Below are positions 1 through 7,692 of a stretch of 64,000 nt of DNA, one piece after another. The number at the start of each line of letters is the position of its first letter. The first letter of the stretch is position 1. The translations under genes and the position numbers were made by a program. A model generated the notes under the pieces. It saw nothing but the letters and a program-made list of their open reading frames with translations. It did not search any database and was not told where the DNA came from. This DNA is from Pseudomonas frederiksbergensis (GTDB lineage: Bacteria > Pseudomonadota > Gammaproteobacteria > Pseudomonadales > Pseudomonadaceae): the NCBI RefSeq assembly GCF_001952935.1, contig NZ_CP018319.1, forward strand, positions 5,910,001 to 5,974,000, written 5' to 3'.

Positions 1-1
1 C

Positions 2-184
2 CTGCGTGAAAACGGCTGCGATGAAATTCAGGGCCACTTTTTCAGCAAAGCGGTCAGCGCAGAGGAAATCAGCCTGTTACTGCATACGCCCCGATCACCC
101 CAACCGAGTCGCATTGCGCCCCCTGACTCGGTGAAGCGAAAACGCGATGTAAAACGCCCAAGCAGTCCAATATCCAGGCATTGA
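2..184 (+). CDS. EAL-domain protein, C-terminal fragment (partial)
   Basis: The frame is open from the window edge to a TGA and encodes the last 60 residues of a larger protein. The stretch GCDEIQGHFFSKAVSAEE matches the last conserved strand/helix of EAL c-di-GMP phosphodiesterase domains (usual form GCDxxQGYxFSKPL), followed by a basic, proline-rich tail. The Glu-Ala-Leu signature and metal ligands lie outside the window, so enzymatic activity cannot be judged. It probably degrades c-di-GMP, possibly with GGDEF/PAS domains upstream. No terminator is obvious before the next gene. Confidence 0.75.
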   Translation: MRENGCDEIQGHFFSKAVSAEEISLLLHTPRSPQPSRIAPPDSVKRKRDVKRPSSPISRH

Positions 185-302
185 ACTGCGCAGGCACTCC
201 CCCGCCAACCCGGACTCAAGCCCTACCCGCCAATCCACAGAGCCCTCATGGCAACCATTTAAATGGCAGAATCGCCTTAACTTGATCGTTTCGGAGTCCA
301 CC

Positions 303-2162
303 ATGCTTCGCGCATTTGAACAAAAACTCGACCCCTTCCCGCCCGACGAGGTGCCACCGCCACCCGAAGGCCTGGCGCGGTTCCTTTGGGCATGCACACG
401 GGGCGCCCGCGGCTATATTCTCGCGTTTGCGCTACTCAGTGCCGGGGTGTCGATCTACGAAGCCTGGCTGTTTTCTTTCCTCGGTCAGGTCGTGGATCTG
501 CTCTCGACCTGGCAAGCCGGTGGTGATGCAGCGGCGCAGGAAAGTCGCGTGTTGTGGGGGATGGGCATCGTCATGGTGGCCAGCATCGGGCTGGTGGCGT
601 TGCGGACCATGGTGCAGCACCAGATATTGGCGATCAATCTGCCGTTGCGACTGCGTTGGGACTTCCATCGCCTGATGCTGCGGCAAAGCCTTTCGTTCTT
701 TTCCGATGAGTTCTCCGGCCGGGTCACCACCAAGGTGATGCAGACTGCGCTGGCGGTGCGCGACGTGCTGTTCACCCTTATCGAGATCGCACCCGGCATC
801 GGGGTGTATTTCATCGCGATCATCGCGCTGGCCGGCGGCTTCGCCCTGAAACTGATGCTGCCTTTCATTGCCTGGTTCGTGTTGTTCGGCCTGGCCATGC
901 TCTACTTCGTGCCCCGCTTGGGGAAAGTCGGACAGGAACAGGCCCATGCGCGCTCCTCGATGACTGGACGCATCTCAGACGCCTACACCAACATCACGAC
1001 AGTGAAGCTGTTCTCCCATTCCAATCGTGAAGCGCACTTCGCGCGCGCGGCCATGGAGGATTTCAAGCAGACCGGCTTTCGCCAGATGCGCCTGGTCAGT
1101 CAATTCGAGATCGTCAACCAGGCGTTGGTGGTGGCGTTGCTCATGGCCGCCGGCGGTTATGCACTTTGGCTGTGGCACCTGGGCGAAGTCGGCACAGGTG
1201 CGGTGGCGGCGATTACCGCCATGGCGTTGCGTATCAACGGCATGTCGCACTGGATCATGTGGCAAATGACCTCGCTGTTCGAGAGCATCGGCACTGTGCA
1301 AGATGGCATGGCAACCCTGACCCGCGGCCCAAAGGTGCAGGATGCGCCGGACGCAGGCGAACTGGTGACCTCCGGCGGGGCGGTAACCTTCGACAATGTG
1401 AGCTTCAACTACAATGGCGAACGCCAGGTGCTCGATGGCTTGAGCCTGAACATTCGCCCGGGCGAAAAAATCGGCCTGGTAGGCCGCTCCGGCGCGGGTA
1501 AATCCACGCTTATCAACTTGCTGCTGCGCTTTTATGACGTCGACGGCGGGCAGATTCGCATTGACGGGCAAGACATTGCGCACGTGACACAAGACAGTCT
1601 GCGCAGCGCGATCGGCATGGTCACCCAGGATACTTCCCTGCTGCACCGTTCCATTCGCGACAACATCGCCTACGGCCGACCCGATGCAAGCGACGCACAG
1701 ATCCGCAGCGCCGCGATCAATGCCCAGGCCGATGAGTTCATCAGCCAACTGAGTGACCGGCAAGGTCACACCGGCTACGACACCTTGGTGGGCGAGCGCG
1801 GCATCAAGCTTTCCGGCGGCCAGCGCCAGCGCGTCGCCATTGCCCGAGTGATGCTCAAGAACGCTCCGATCCTGCTACTTGACGAGGCTACCAGCGCGCT
1901 GGATTCGGAAGTCGAAGTGGCCATTCAGGAAAGCCTCGATGAAATGATGAAGGGCAAAACCGTCATCGCCATCGCCCACCGGCTGTCCACGATCGCGGCG
2001 ATGGATCGACTGATTGTCATGGATGATGGACGCATCGTCGAACAGGGCACCCACACCGAACTGCTCGCCAGGAACGGTATCTACGCGCGGCTGTGGCACC
2101 ATCAGAGTGGCGGATTCCTGGGCGAGGATCGGGGGGTGACCGAGGTGATGGATCAGGTATGA
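303..2162 (+). CDS. ABC exporter, fused permease/ATPase half-transporter
   Basis: This is an MsbA/MDR-type half transporter of about 619 residues. The N-terminal half has six hydrophobic segments (roughly residues 40-330), and the C-terminal half is a nucleotide-binding domain. The ATPase shows Walker A (GRSGAGKST), Q-loop (VTQDTSL), signature LSGGQRQRVAIAR, Walker B (ILLLDEATSALD) and the H-loop (IAHRLST). It would act as a homodimer in the inner membrane exporting a lipid, drug or peptide; nothing nearby identifies the substrate. I chose the ATG at 303 because a GGAG lies just upstream; an upstream in-frame start at 282 is less well placed. The next gene on this strand is 0.8 kb away, so it is probably monocistronic. 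Confidence 0.9.
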   Translation: MLRAFEQKLDPFPPDEVPPPPEGLARFLWACTRGARGYILAFALLSAGVSIYEAWLFSFLGQVVDLLSTWQAGGDAAAQESRVLWGMGIVMVASIGLVALRTMVQHQILAINLPLRLRWDFHRLMLRQSLSFFSDEFSGRVTTKVMQTALAVRDVLFTLIEIAPGIGVYFIAIIALAGGFALKLMLPFIAWFVLFGLAMLYFVPRLGKVGQEQAHARSSMTGRISDAYTNITTVKLFSHSNREAHFARAAMEDFKQTGFRQMRLVSQFEIVNQALVVALLMAAGGYALWLWHLGEVGTGAVAAITAMALRINGMSHWIMWQMTSLFESIGTVQDGMATLTRGPKVQDAPDAGELVTSGGAVTFDNVSFNYNGERQVLDGLSLNIRPGEKIGLVGRSGAGKSTLINLLLRFYDVDGGQIRIDGQDIAHVTQDSLRSAIGMVTQDTSLLHRSIRDNIAYGRPDASDAQIRSAAINAQADEFISQLSDRQGHTGYDTLVGERGIKLSGGQRQRVAIARVMLKNAPILLLDEATSALDSEVEVAIQESLDEMMKGKTVIAIAHRLSTIAAMDRLIVMDDGRIVEQGTHTELLARNGIYARLWHHQSGGFLGEDRGVTEVMDQV

Positions 2163-2228
2163 GCGGGAACGGTCGCCGAACTCAACGCCGCCGCTTGAGC
2201 AGCGTTTACACCAACCGTATGAGCGATA

Positions 2229-2257
2229 AAAATCAAGCCCCGAAAAAACACGGGGCT
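2229..2257 (-). terminator. Rho-independent terminator of the KGG-repeat gene
   Basis: A 7-bp GC stem (AGCCCCG/CGGGGCT) with an A/T loop lies 20 bases beyond the KGG gene stop. On the minus strand it is followed by a T-rich run (TTGATTTTTATC). Confidence 0.7.
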
Positions 2258-2276
2258 CGATGTGAATCACACCTCA

Positions 2277-2708
2277 TCAGGACTTACGTCCGCTACCAGG
2301 GCCTTGTTCACCTCCTTTGCGCCCTGCTTCAGAGGCTTTATCCCTGTCGTCGGCAAAGTTACCGCCGCGACCACTTCCCTGTCCGCCGCTGGTCGACCGA
2401 TCCGCGTCGGAGGATTGTCGACCACCCGAAGCCTGGCCACCTTTCTGGCCCGACTGCGAGGCTTTGTCGTTGTCGTCGGTAAAGCTGCCTCCGCGTCCTG
2501 CGCCCTGACCACCGCCGGACATACGGTCAGCATCTTTTGACTGCTGTCCGCCCGAAGCCATGCCACCTTTTTGGCCAGCCTCAGAAGCCCGTTGTGGATC
2601 GTTGGCAAAATTACCGCTTGATGCCTCCCCGCCTTTCTTGCCGGCTTCCGAGGCTTTGTCCCGGTCATTGCCAAAGTTTCCGGGGTTGTTGTTTCCAGTG
2701 TTAGCCAT
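2277..2708 (-). CDS. KGG-repeat general stress protein (YciG/con-10 type)
   Basis: This is a 143-residue, very hydrophilic, Gly/Ser/Asp/Lys-rich protein without membrane segments. It contains repeated KGG units: SEAGKKGG, SEAGQKGG, SQSGQKGG and SEAGRKGG, each introduced by an acidic (N/D)D-K/R motif. Such stress-induced repeat proteins (E. coli YciG, fungal con-10 type) are small, disordered and typically induced in stationary phase or desiccation; the biochemical role is unknown. There are four clear repeats, more than short one- or two-unit family members. A good AG-rich ribosome site precedes the ATG, and a hairpin terminator follows. It diverges from the ClpP-like gene, sharing an intergenic region of about 260 bases. 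Confidence 0.85.
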   Translation of the reverse strand: MANTGNNNPGNFGNDRDKASEAGKKGGEASSGNFANDPQRASEAGQKGGMASGGQQSKDADRMSGGGQGAGRGGSFTDDNDKASQSGQKGGQASGGRQSSDADRSTSGGQGSGRGGNFADDRDKASEAGRKGGEQGPGSGRKS

Positions 2709-2971
2709 TTTTGTTCACCTCTTTCTCAAGGGCGAGCGCGTGTGCTCGCCTTCAATTACGAGGTCATGAAAAATCGAAAGTTTGAACGAAAATGCCTCTC
2801 TCGAGACGGGCGGAATGGGCAAGATAGTTCCCGGAAAATCTGCCCCGAGCGACTGGCGGCACAGTCGCCGCCGATCACCTTGCGATTGGATTATTTTTCA
2901 AAAGAGTTCAGATTTTTACTGGTTATAAAGGCTTTTGAATCCTGCGAATGTCGCGCACGGGAGGTCAGTCG

Positions 2972-3529
2972 ATGACCGAACACATCATCCATTTTCACTG
3001 CCAGATCGACCAGGGAACGACTGAGCGCTTCAGGGATTGTTGTCTTGAAGCCATCGATCAAGGTGCCACGTCGCTGCTGTTGAACCTGTCCACGTGTGGC
3101 GGCAGCACCAATTTCGGCTTCACGCTCTATACCTTCCTGAAGTCATTGCCGGTGCCGCTTTGCGCGATTAATGCGGGCAACATCGAATCGATGGGCATCA
3201 TCATGTTTTTAGCGGCAAGCCGACGCATCACGTCGCCGCATGCGCGCTTCCTGATTCATCCCATGAACTGGTATTTCAGTCAAAAATCGGTCGACCATCA
3301 ACGCTTGCGCGAATACCTGTCGAGCCTCGACAACGACCTGGCCCGCTATGTACAGATCTTTAACCTCGAAACTGCTGAGGCAGAAACCAAACTCGATATT
3401 TTCCATTGCCTTTCAGCGGAAGAGAAAGTCATCGCAGCCCACGAATCCCTGGCTTACGGCATCGCCCATGAGATGCAGCAAATGGTCTTCGCCGACGATG
3501 TCAAACACTGGAAAGTCAGCGGTGGTTGA
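2972..3529 (+). CDS. ClpP-like serine protease
   Basis: This 185-residue protein has the ClpP fold signatures: an N-terminal strand with LLLNLSTCGGS (like the INSPGG loop), the nucleophile region GNIESMG, and FLIHPM carrying the catalytic His. Aligning AEEKVIAAHESLAYGI with the ClpP segment that precedes LSAPEAVEYGL puts Glu where ClpP has the catalytic Asp, which is my inference. It is slightly shorter than housekeeping ClpP and has no propeptide. The start at 2972 has GGGAGG upstream; the upstream in-frame ATG at 2948 has none. No Clp ATPase is adjacent. It ends one base before the convergent YbdK gene stop. Probably an accessory stress protease rather than the main ClpP. Confidence 0.8.
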   Translation: MTEHIIHFHCQIDQGTTERFRDCCLEAIDQGATSLLLNLSTCGGSTNFGFTLYTFLKSLPVPLCAINAGNIESMGIIMFLAASRRITSPHARFLIHPMNWYFSQKSVDHQRLREYLSSLDNDLARYVQIFNLETAEAETKLDIFHCLSAEEKVIAAHESLAYGIAHEMQQMVFADDVKHWKVSGG

Positions 3530-3530
3530 G

Positions 3531-4679
3531 TCAAGCCATGCCGCAATCCTGTTGCGCCGTTTCCATCAGTAAATGATCCACGACTTGAGATAGCGCTGCA
3601 GCAACCTCCTCTCCACCGCGTATGGCACGTTCGAATACGGTCCGCTGCCGCTCTGCACTGGTTCCGTCCCGCAGGATCCGGCGAGCTTGAGAAAAGACGT
3701 TTTCCACCTGCATTTTCCGCGCTGCGTCGCCCAACATCTGCTCCGCCAGGAACAGCCACTGCTCGGCAGAGAATGGCCGGTCGTAACCTTCAACGATGAA
3801 CGCCGCATGGATACCAAATCGTTTAGCCCGCCAGCGATTTTCCTTGAGGATCCATTGCGACGCTTGCGAATAGGCTGACCCTGGCCGCGGTTGATCCATG
3901 GCGTAGGCGACCAGCAATCGAAACAACGAGGCAATGCACAGCGCATCGTCCAGGCGCGGGCAGGCATCGGTCATGCGCAATTCCAGGGTCGGGTAGTGCG
4001 CAGCAGGCCGCACTCCCCACCAGCATTCGCTGGCCTGTTTGATAGTGCCGGTACGGAGCAACAAAGCGATATAGGCGGCGTAGGCCGCTTCATCTTCAAA
4101 GAACTCTGGTATGCCCATTCTCGGCCACTCGTCACACGCCGTCTGCCGGTAGCTCATGAAACCGCTGTCGACGCCGTCCCAAAATGGCGAAGAGCTACTG
4201 AGTGCCAGCAGCAACGGCATCCACGGCAAGACTTCGTTCATCACTTGAATGCGATCCAGGTGCCGGCCAACTTCAACATGCACGTGCAGACCGGACAACA
4301 GGCTACGCCGAGCTACGCACTGATAGTCTTCGAACAGTTGAAGAAAATGATCTTGTCCGGTGGCCTGTTGCGTACGCCAGTCGGCCAGAGGATGGCTTGC
4401 GGCGCAGAGCAATCCCAGGCCAAAGGATTCGAGTGTGCACCGCAATCGATGGCGAGCCGTTACAAGGTACTCCTCTGCTTGCTCAAGGCTGGTGAAAATC
4501 GGCGAGGCCACTTCGATTTGACTCTGGAACATTTCATAAGCAAAACAATCGCCCGTCACCCGCTTGCACGCTTCAATCGACGCGCCGGAAGGCTGCTCGC
4601 ACATACGTCGAGTGTCCAGGTCAGTGATGAAGTATTCCTCTTCAATACCGAACCTCAATGGCTTGTTCATTGAATTCAT
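3531..4679 (-). CDS. YbdK-type carboxylate-amine ligase (glutamate-cysteine ligase 2 family)
   Basis: This 382-residue enzyme belongs to the GCS2 family. The N-terminal GIEEEYFI motif supplies metal/ATP-binding acidic residues, HVHVEVG is the conserved central histidine motif, and LELRMTDACP is the family's C-terminal active-site strand. Members ligate an amine to a carboxylate with weak gamma-glutamylcysteine ligase activity; the physiological substrate is unknown. Length is typical. Two in-frame Met codons (4679 and 4670) are possible starts with no decisive ribosome site. It converges on the ClpP-like gene with no terminator between them. Its neighbours are stress-type genes, which suggests a thiol or osmotic stress role, but this is inference. 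Confidence 0.85.
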   Translation of the reverse strand: MNSMNKPLRFGIEEEYFITDLDTRRMCEQPSGASIEACKRVTGDCFAYEMFQSQIEVASPIFTSLEQAEEYLVTARHRLRCTLESFGLGLLCAASHPLADWRTQQATGQDHFLQLFEDYQCVARRSLLSGLHVHVEVGRHLDRIQVMNEVLPWMPLLLALSSSSPFWDGVDSGFMSYRQTACDEWPRMGIPEFFEDEAAYAAYIALLLRTGTIKQASECWWGVRPAAHYPTLELRMTDACPRLDDALCIASLFRLLVAYAMDQPRPGSAYSQASQWILKENRWRAKRFGIHAAFIVEGYDRPFSAEQWLFLAEQMLGDAARKMQVENVFSQARRILRDGTSAERQRTVFERAIRGGEEVAAALSQVVDHLLMETAQQDCGMA

Positions 4680-4867
4680 GGCAAGGCAATCCCCGAGCTA
4701 TTTTTGATGGGTCAACGGGACTCGACGCAGGTTCATGGACGCCGACAAGAGGCGCAAGTCCAGACGAAAAAAACACGTGATTCACACGCTTCAGAAGGTC
4801 TGTTAAACACTTTGAATTTTTTTTGACGCACTCACTCCTTTGTCTATGAGCATAAGGAGGGGGTCTT

Positions 4868-5116
4868 ATGAACCGCACTGATCTCTTCGTCATCGAGTAC
4901 AAGCTCCATGGAGAGCCGAGGTCCTTCATCATCCGGGCCAAGAAAATGTGCAATGCGGATGCCTGGCATTGGGCGAGTTGTGATGCCGGATTGGCGCCTA
5001 TTCCCAGGCCCGGGAAACCGCCGCTTAAAGTCGTATCCAAACCCCAGGCCGAGCGGTACGGCGTCACTGATGTGAAATGGCGCGAGTCCGCAGTGCTGGA
5101 TTGGACGCAGGTTTAG
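4868..5116 (+). CDS. Small Pseudomonas-type protein (DUF6555-like)
   Basis: The gene encodes an 82-residue soluble protein preceded by a strong AAGGAGGGGG ribosome site. The sequence (LFVIEYKLHGEPRSFIIRA, DAWHWASCDAG) resembles a small family I associate with Pseudomonas genomes and DUF6555; the family name is from memory. No catalytic motif, signal peptide or membrane segment is visible. It stands alone, with a bidirectional terminator directly behind it. Confidence 0.65.
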   Translation: MNRTDLFVIEYKLHGEPRSFIIRAKKMCNADAWHWASCDAGLAPIPRPGKPPLKVVSKPQAERYGVTDVKWRESAVLDWTQV

Positions 5117-5130
5117 ACTTAACGAGGGAT

Positions 5131-5166
5131 AAAAAACGGGAGGTCAGTTCTGACCTCCCGTCTTTC
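5131..5166. terminator. Bidirectional Rho-independent terminator
   Basis: A perfect 10-bp stem (CGGGAGGTCA/TGACCTCCCG) with a GTTC loop is flanked by six A's on the left and TCTTTC on the right. It can end transcription of the 82-residue gene on the plus strand and of the three-gene operon on the minus strand. Confidence 0.85.
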
Positions 5167-5176
5167 ATTCGACCTT

Positions 5177-5995
5177 TTACGAAGTGCCTAACCCTCGTGA
5201 TAGATCGGCAGGTGAGTCGGACGCTGGACGGCGTTCCCCATCCGGTCTGACCTCCGTCTGCGAATGATCAGTGGTCTTTGTCACGGTGTCGCGCACCGCC
5301 TCAAACCCCTCCCGTGCCTGTTGCTTGACCTTGTCGGCCAGACCGGCGCTGGTCTTGCCCAGGTACCGCTGTTCAGTCGCCGTCGACGGCAAAGCCGCCC
5401 CCAGCATGGCGCCCAAGGCGATGCCAGCAGCGGCGACCACCAAGGGTTGTTCCTTGAGCAGATGGCTGAACTGATTGCTCATGACGTGGGTGCTGCGCAC
5501 CAGCCGGTCGCCGACATCATGCACGGTGTGGCTGATGTTTTCGGTGGTGGCACCCAGGTTATCCGTCAGGTTGGCGGCTTTGCTTTTGACCGTCTGATAA
5601 CCCTCTTTGAGCGTATCGGTGGTGTGGTGCAAATGCTCGCGCGCACTGTCGATACCGTCCGCCAGGCCATCGGCCCACTCGCCAACCCTGTCCTGATCGG
5701 GGACCGTTCGATAAACCGGGGTCGGTGGACGATTCTGACTCATCATCAACCACAGCAACCCGACTGACGTCAGTACCGCTGGAACAGGGTTGTTACGAAC
5801 GCTGGTGCCCAGGTTGCTCAGGAACGTCGTGCCATTGCTCTGCATCAAACCCAGCGCCTGATCGAACATCTGACCCGGGGTGAATTTGCTTTCCAGCGCA
5901 TCAACGATATTGCCGATGCTGGCCCGCTGCGCATCGATTTCACGCTCAATGGCTTCCGGGCTTTTTTGTGATTCCAGTTCAAGTTCACGGTTCAT
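5177..5995 (-). CDS. DUF3618-domain membrane-associated protein
   Basis: This is a 272-residue protein. The first 50 residues (SPEAIEREIDAQRASIGNIVDALESK) are typical of DUF3618. They are followed by one hydrophobic segment near residue 75-90, a long amphipathic/coiled region with many Thr/Ser, and a second hydrophobic segment near 185-205. No enzyme motif is visible. It overlaps the holin-like gene by 4 bases (ATGA), so the two are translationally coupled. It is the last gene of a three-gene operon found in many proteobacteria with stress or nutrient-deprivation annotations; the molecular role is unknown. Confidence 0.75.
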   Translation of the reverse strand: MNRELELESQKSPEAIEREIDAQRASIGNIVDALESKFTPGQMFDQALGLMQSNGTTFLSNLGTSVRNNPVPAVLTSVGLLWLMMSQNRPPTPVYRTVPDQDRVGEWADGLADGIDSAREHLHHTTDTLKEGYQTVKSKAANLTDNLGATTENISHTVHDVGDRLVRSTHVMSNQFSHLLKEQPLVVAAAGIALGAMLGAALPSTATEQRYLGKTSAGLADKVKQQAREGFEAVRDTVTKTTDHSQTEVRPDGERRPASDSPADLSRGLGTS

Positions 5996-6426
5996 GAGAC
6001 TTTCCTCCGCAGGGCTTCCTGGTCTTTATTCAAAGCGTCCAATGTACGATCTGGCTTGAAGTGAGACGGCTCGAATTGTTTTTTTCCTGACTGCAACATG
6101 GCGAACCCGATGATCATCACTACCACACCCACAATCAGCGCAGCCAACCAGGGCGCCATCACGAGGCTCAGTCCGTAGACGGCAGACATCAACAAGATAA
6201 TGAAGCCTGCCAGCAGCACAATCGCACCGCCCGCGACCGCGGCAATGCCGGCCTTGAGCGTCGTCAGGCTGGCTTGAAGCTCGGCTTTGGCCAACGCCAG
6301 TTCCTTGGTAAACAACGCTGGCACTTCGCGCGACAGCTGGCGTAACAAGCCGACAACCGACGCGTCATGCTCAGTGGCGGACACCGGTCTTGTGCCGGGG
6401 AAATCTGAATCTTCTCTGTTCATCAC
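5992..6426 (-). CDS. Phage-holin-superfamily membrane protein (Phage_holin_3_6 type)
   Basis: This 144-residue protein has a charged N-terminal amphipathic helix (VVGLLRQLSREVPALFTKEL) followed by two closely spaced transmembrane helices (about residues 60-80 and 90-110) and a basic tail. This is the arrangement of the Phage_holin_3_6/Holin-X superfamily, whose chromosomal members are not lysis proteins. It overlaps both neighbours by 4 bases, consistent with a single operon. The role is probably envelope-related, but unproven. Confidence 0.75.
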   Translation of the reverse strand: MMNREDSDFPGTRPVSATEHDASVVGLLRQLSREVPALFTKELALAKAELQASLTTLKAGIAAVAGGAIVLLAGFIILLMSAVYGLSLVMAPWLAALIVGVVVMIIGFAMLQSGKKQFEPSHFKPDRTLDALNKDQEALRRKVS

Positions 6427-7073
6427 AGTTCTCCTTTGAAGGCTGTCGAGCCGGGTGTGGAGGTCGTTGCGAAGTCCGAAGGACGGTCTTGTTCATCCGA
6501 TGAAGCCGGCGTGATGCCAGTGTCCGGACCGGCGCCTGGATCGGTGCGTGGTGCCACGGAAGTTTCGTATGGTCGTTGGGCGCCAAAACCGCCTGGTGGC
6601 GGCATTGAATGGCCTGCCGCCGGGTCGCCGGTGTCGGGGAATGTCGCCGCAGGGGCGCTGCCGGCTTTAAGGAATCGCGACAGGCCAAAACCCAGCGCAA
6701 CACTGCCTGCGATGAAGAGTGCGGGGTTGTTACGGGCCAGGTCGGCCGCGTCGTGCAGCAGCTGTTCGGCGCTCTTCCCTCGCAGGTTGCCCGCCAGGCC
6801 GCTCATGGACTCCGCGATGTCTGACAGGTAGTCGGACATACCGAGCGTGTCTTTGCTTTCAATCTCGGAAACGAAGGATTTCGTTCCCTGCGCCAACGCC
6901 TCGATCTGCTCTGCTGCCGTATCGCGGTATTGCCCAAACTGCGCATCGGCCTGCTGTCTTGCGTCGCCAAGCGCCTCTGTTACGTTTTCCTTGAAGTGTT
7001 GAAAATCCTGCTCCGGTGTTCCGGAGCCCTGCTGGTCGGTCTGACCGTCCGTTCTGGTGTCTGAAGTATTCAT
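6423..7073 (-). CDS. Nutrient-deprivation-type envelope protein, first gene of the operon
   Basis: The 216-residue product starts MNTSDTRTDG. It has a hydrophilic helix-rich first half (QHFKENVTEALGDARQQAD), a hydrophobic segment near residues 118-135 (NPALFIAGSVALGFGLSRF) and a disordered Pro/Gly/Thr-rich tail. I chose the ATG at 7073, preceded by GAGGGCAG, over the upstream in-frame ATG at 7121. It resembles proteins annotated as nutrient deprivation-induced in rhizobia and Pseudomonas. The gene overlaps the holin-like gene by 4 bases. No catalytic residues are recognisable. Confidence 0.65.
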   Translation of the reverse strand: MNTSDTRTDGQTDQQGSGTPEQDFQHFKENVTEALGDARQQADAQFGQYRDTAAEQIEALAQGTKSFVSEIESKDTLGMSDYLSDIAESMSGLAGNLRGKSAEQLLHDAADLARNNPALFIAGSVALGFGLSRFLKAGSAPAATFPDTGDPAAGHSMPPPGGFGAQRPYETSVAPRTDPGAGPDTGITPASSDEQDRPSDFATTSTPGSTAFKGEL

Positions 7074-7121
7074 GACTGCCCTCGCCTTCTGGATGAAAAA
7101 AAGCGGTGTCGGGTTCGCCAC

Positions 7122-7658
7122 GAAACACCCGTAGCCCCCCTCATTGCAGATGACGAAGCAGCGTTATGGGAGTTCCAACGAAATGATGAGCGATGCGTCG
7201 GCAAGACAGGTCGGGAATATGAACGGTAATGGCGAATGCTGCTTCAAGACTTCAACCATCAAAACAACTTCTTATTTCAAACGACAATAAAAAGGCGCCA
7301 CTTAAGTGACTATCTAGCGCATGATAGTCCCGCCTGACCAACTCTATCGCGACCCTTATTAATAAGGAATAATTCAAACTTCCAGACAAACGGACAATAA
7401 ACTTTAAATCGCTATAGAATCAAAAGCTTAAGCAATAAAATAACGACAAAAATAACAACCAATAAAATATCCAAAAACTAGAAAAGACCCACCTTCAATA
7501 TAAAAGTTTCAAACTTAATTACTTAAATAAAAAACGTATATAGCCCTTTGAGATATGTACTTTCGATGCTAATAATCCCGGCCAGTTGCGATATCCAAAC
7601 ACCCTGTATCTATCAGCACTCACGCTGATCACCCAGCCTCTCCCAACTCCAACTCGCT
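7122..7658. other. Long AT-rich intergenic region upstream of the glycan locus
   Basis: About 540 bases have no supported gene. From about 7250 to 7560 the DNA is markedly richer in A/T than the rest of the window, with many A-tracts and AATAAAATA-like words. It presumably carries the divergent promoters of the 6423-7073 operon and of the epimerase-led locus, and is a plausible binding region for H-NS-like proteins of the MvaT type. I could not define a specific -35/-10 pair. Confidence 0.5.
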
Positions 7659-7691
7659 AGCGGCTCAAGTTTCAACAGAACTTGAGCCGCT
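7659..7691 (+). promoter_or_regulatory. Perfect 13-bp hairpin directly before the epimerase gene
   Basis: AGCGGCTCAAGTT and its exact reverse complement AACTTGAGCCGCT are separated by 7 bases (TCAACAG). The right arm ends one base before the first possible TTG start at 7693. There is no T-run, so this is more likely a leader hairpin, processing or translation-control element than a simple terminator. Confidence 0.55.
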
Positions 7692-7692
7692 G

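Noticed and set aside
5992..6426. Phage lysis module
   Set aside because: The holin-superfamily gene sits between chromosomal DUF3618 and envelope genes; there is no endolysin, spanin or other phage gene.
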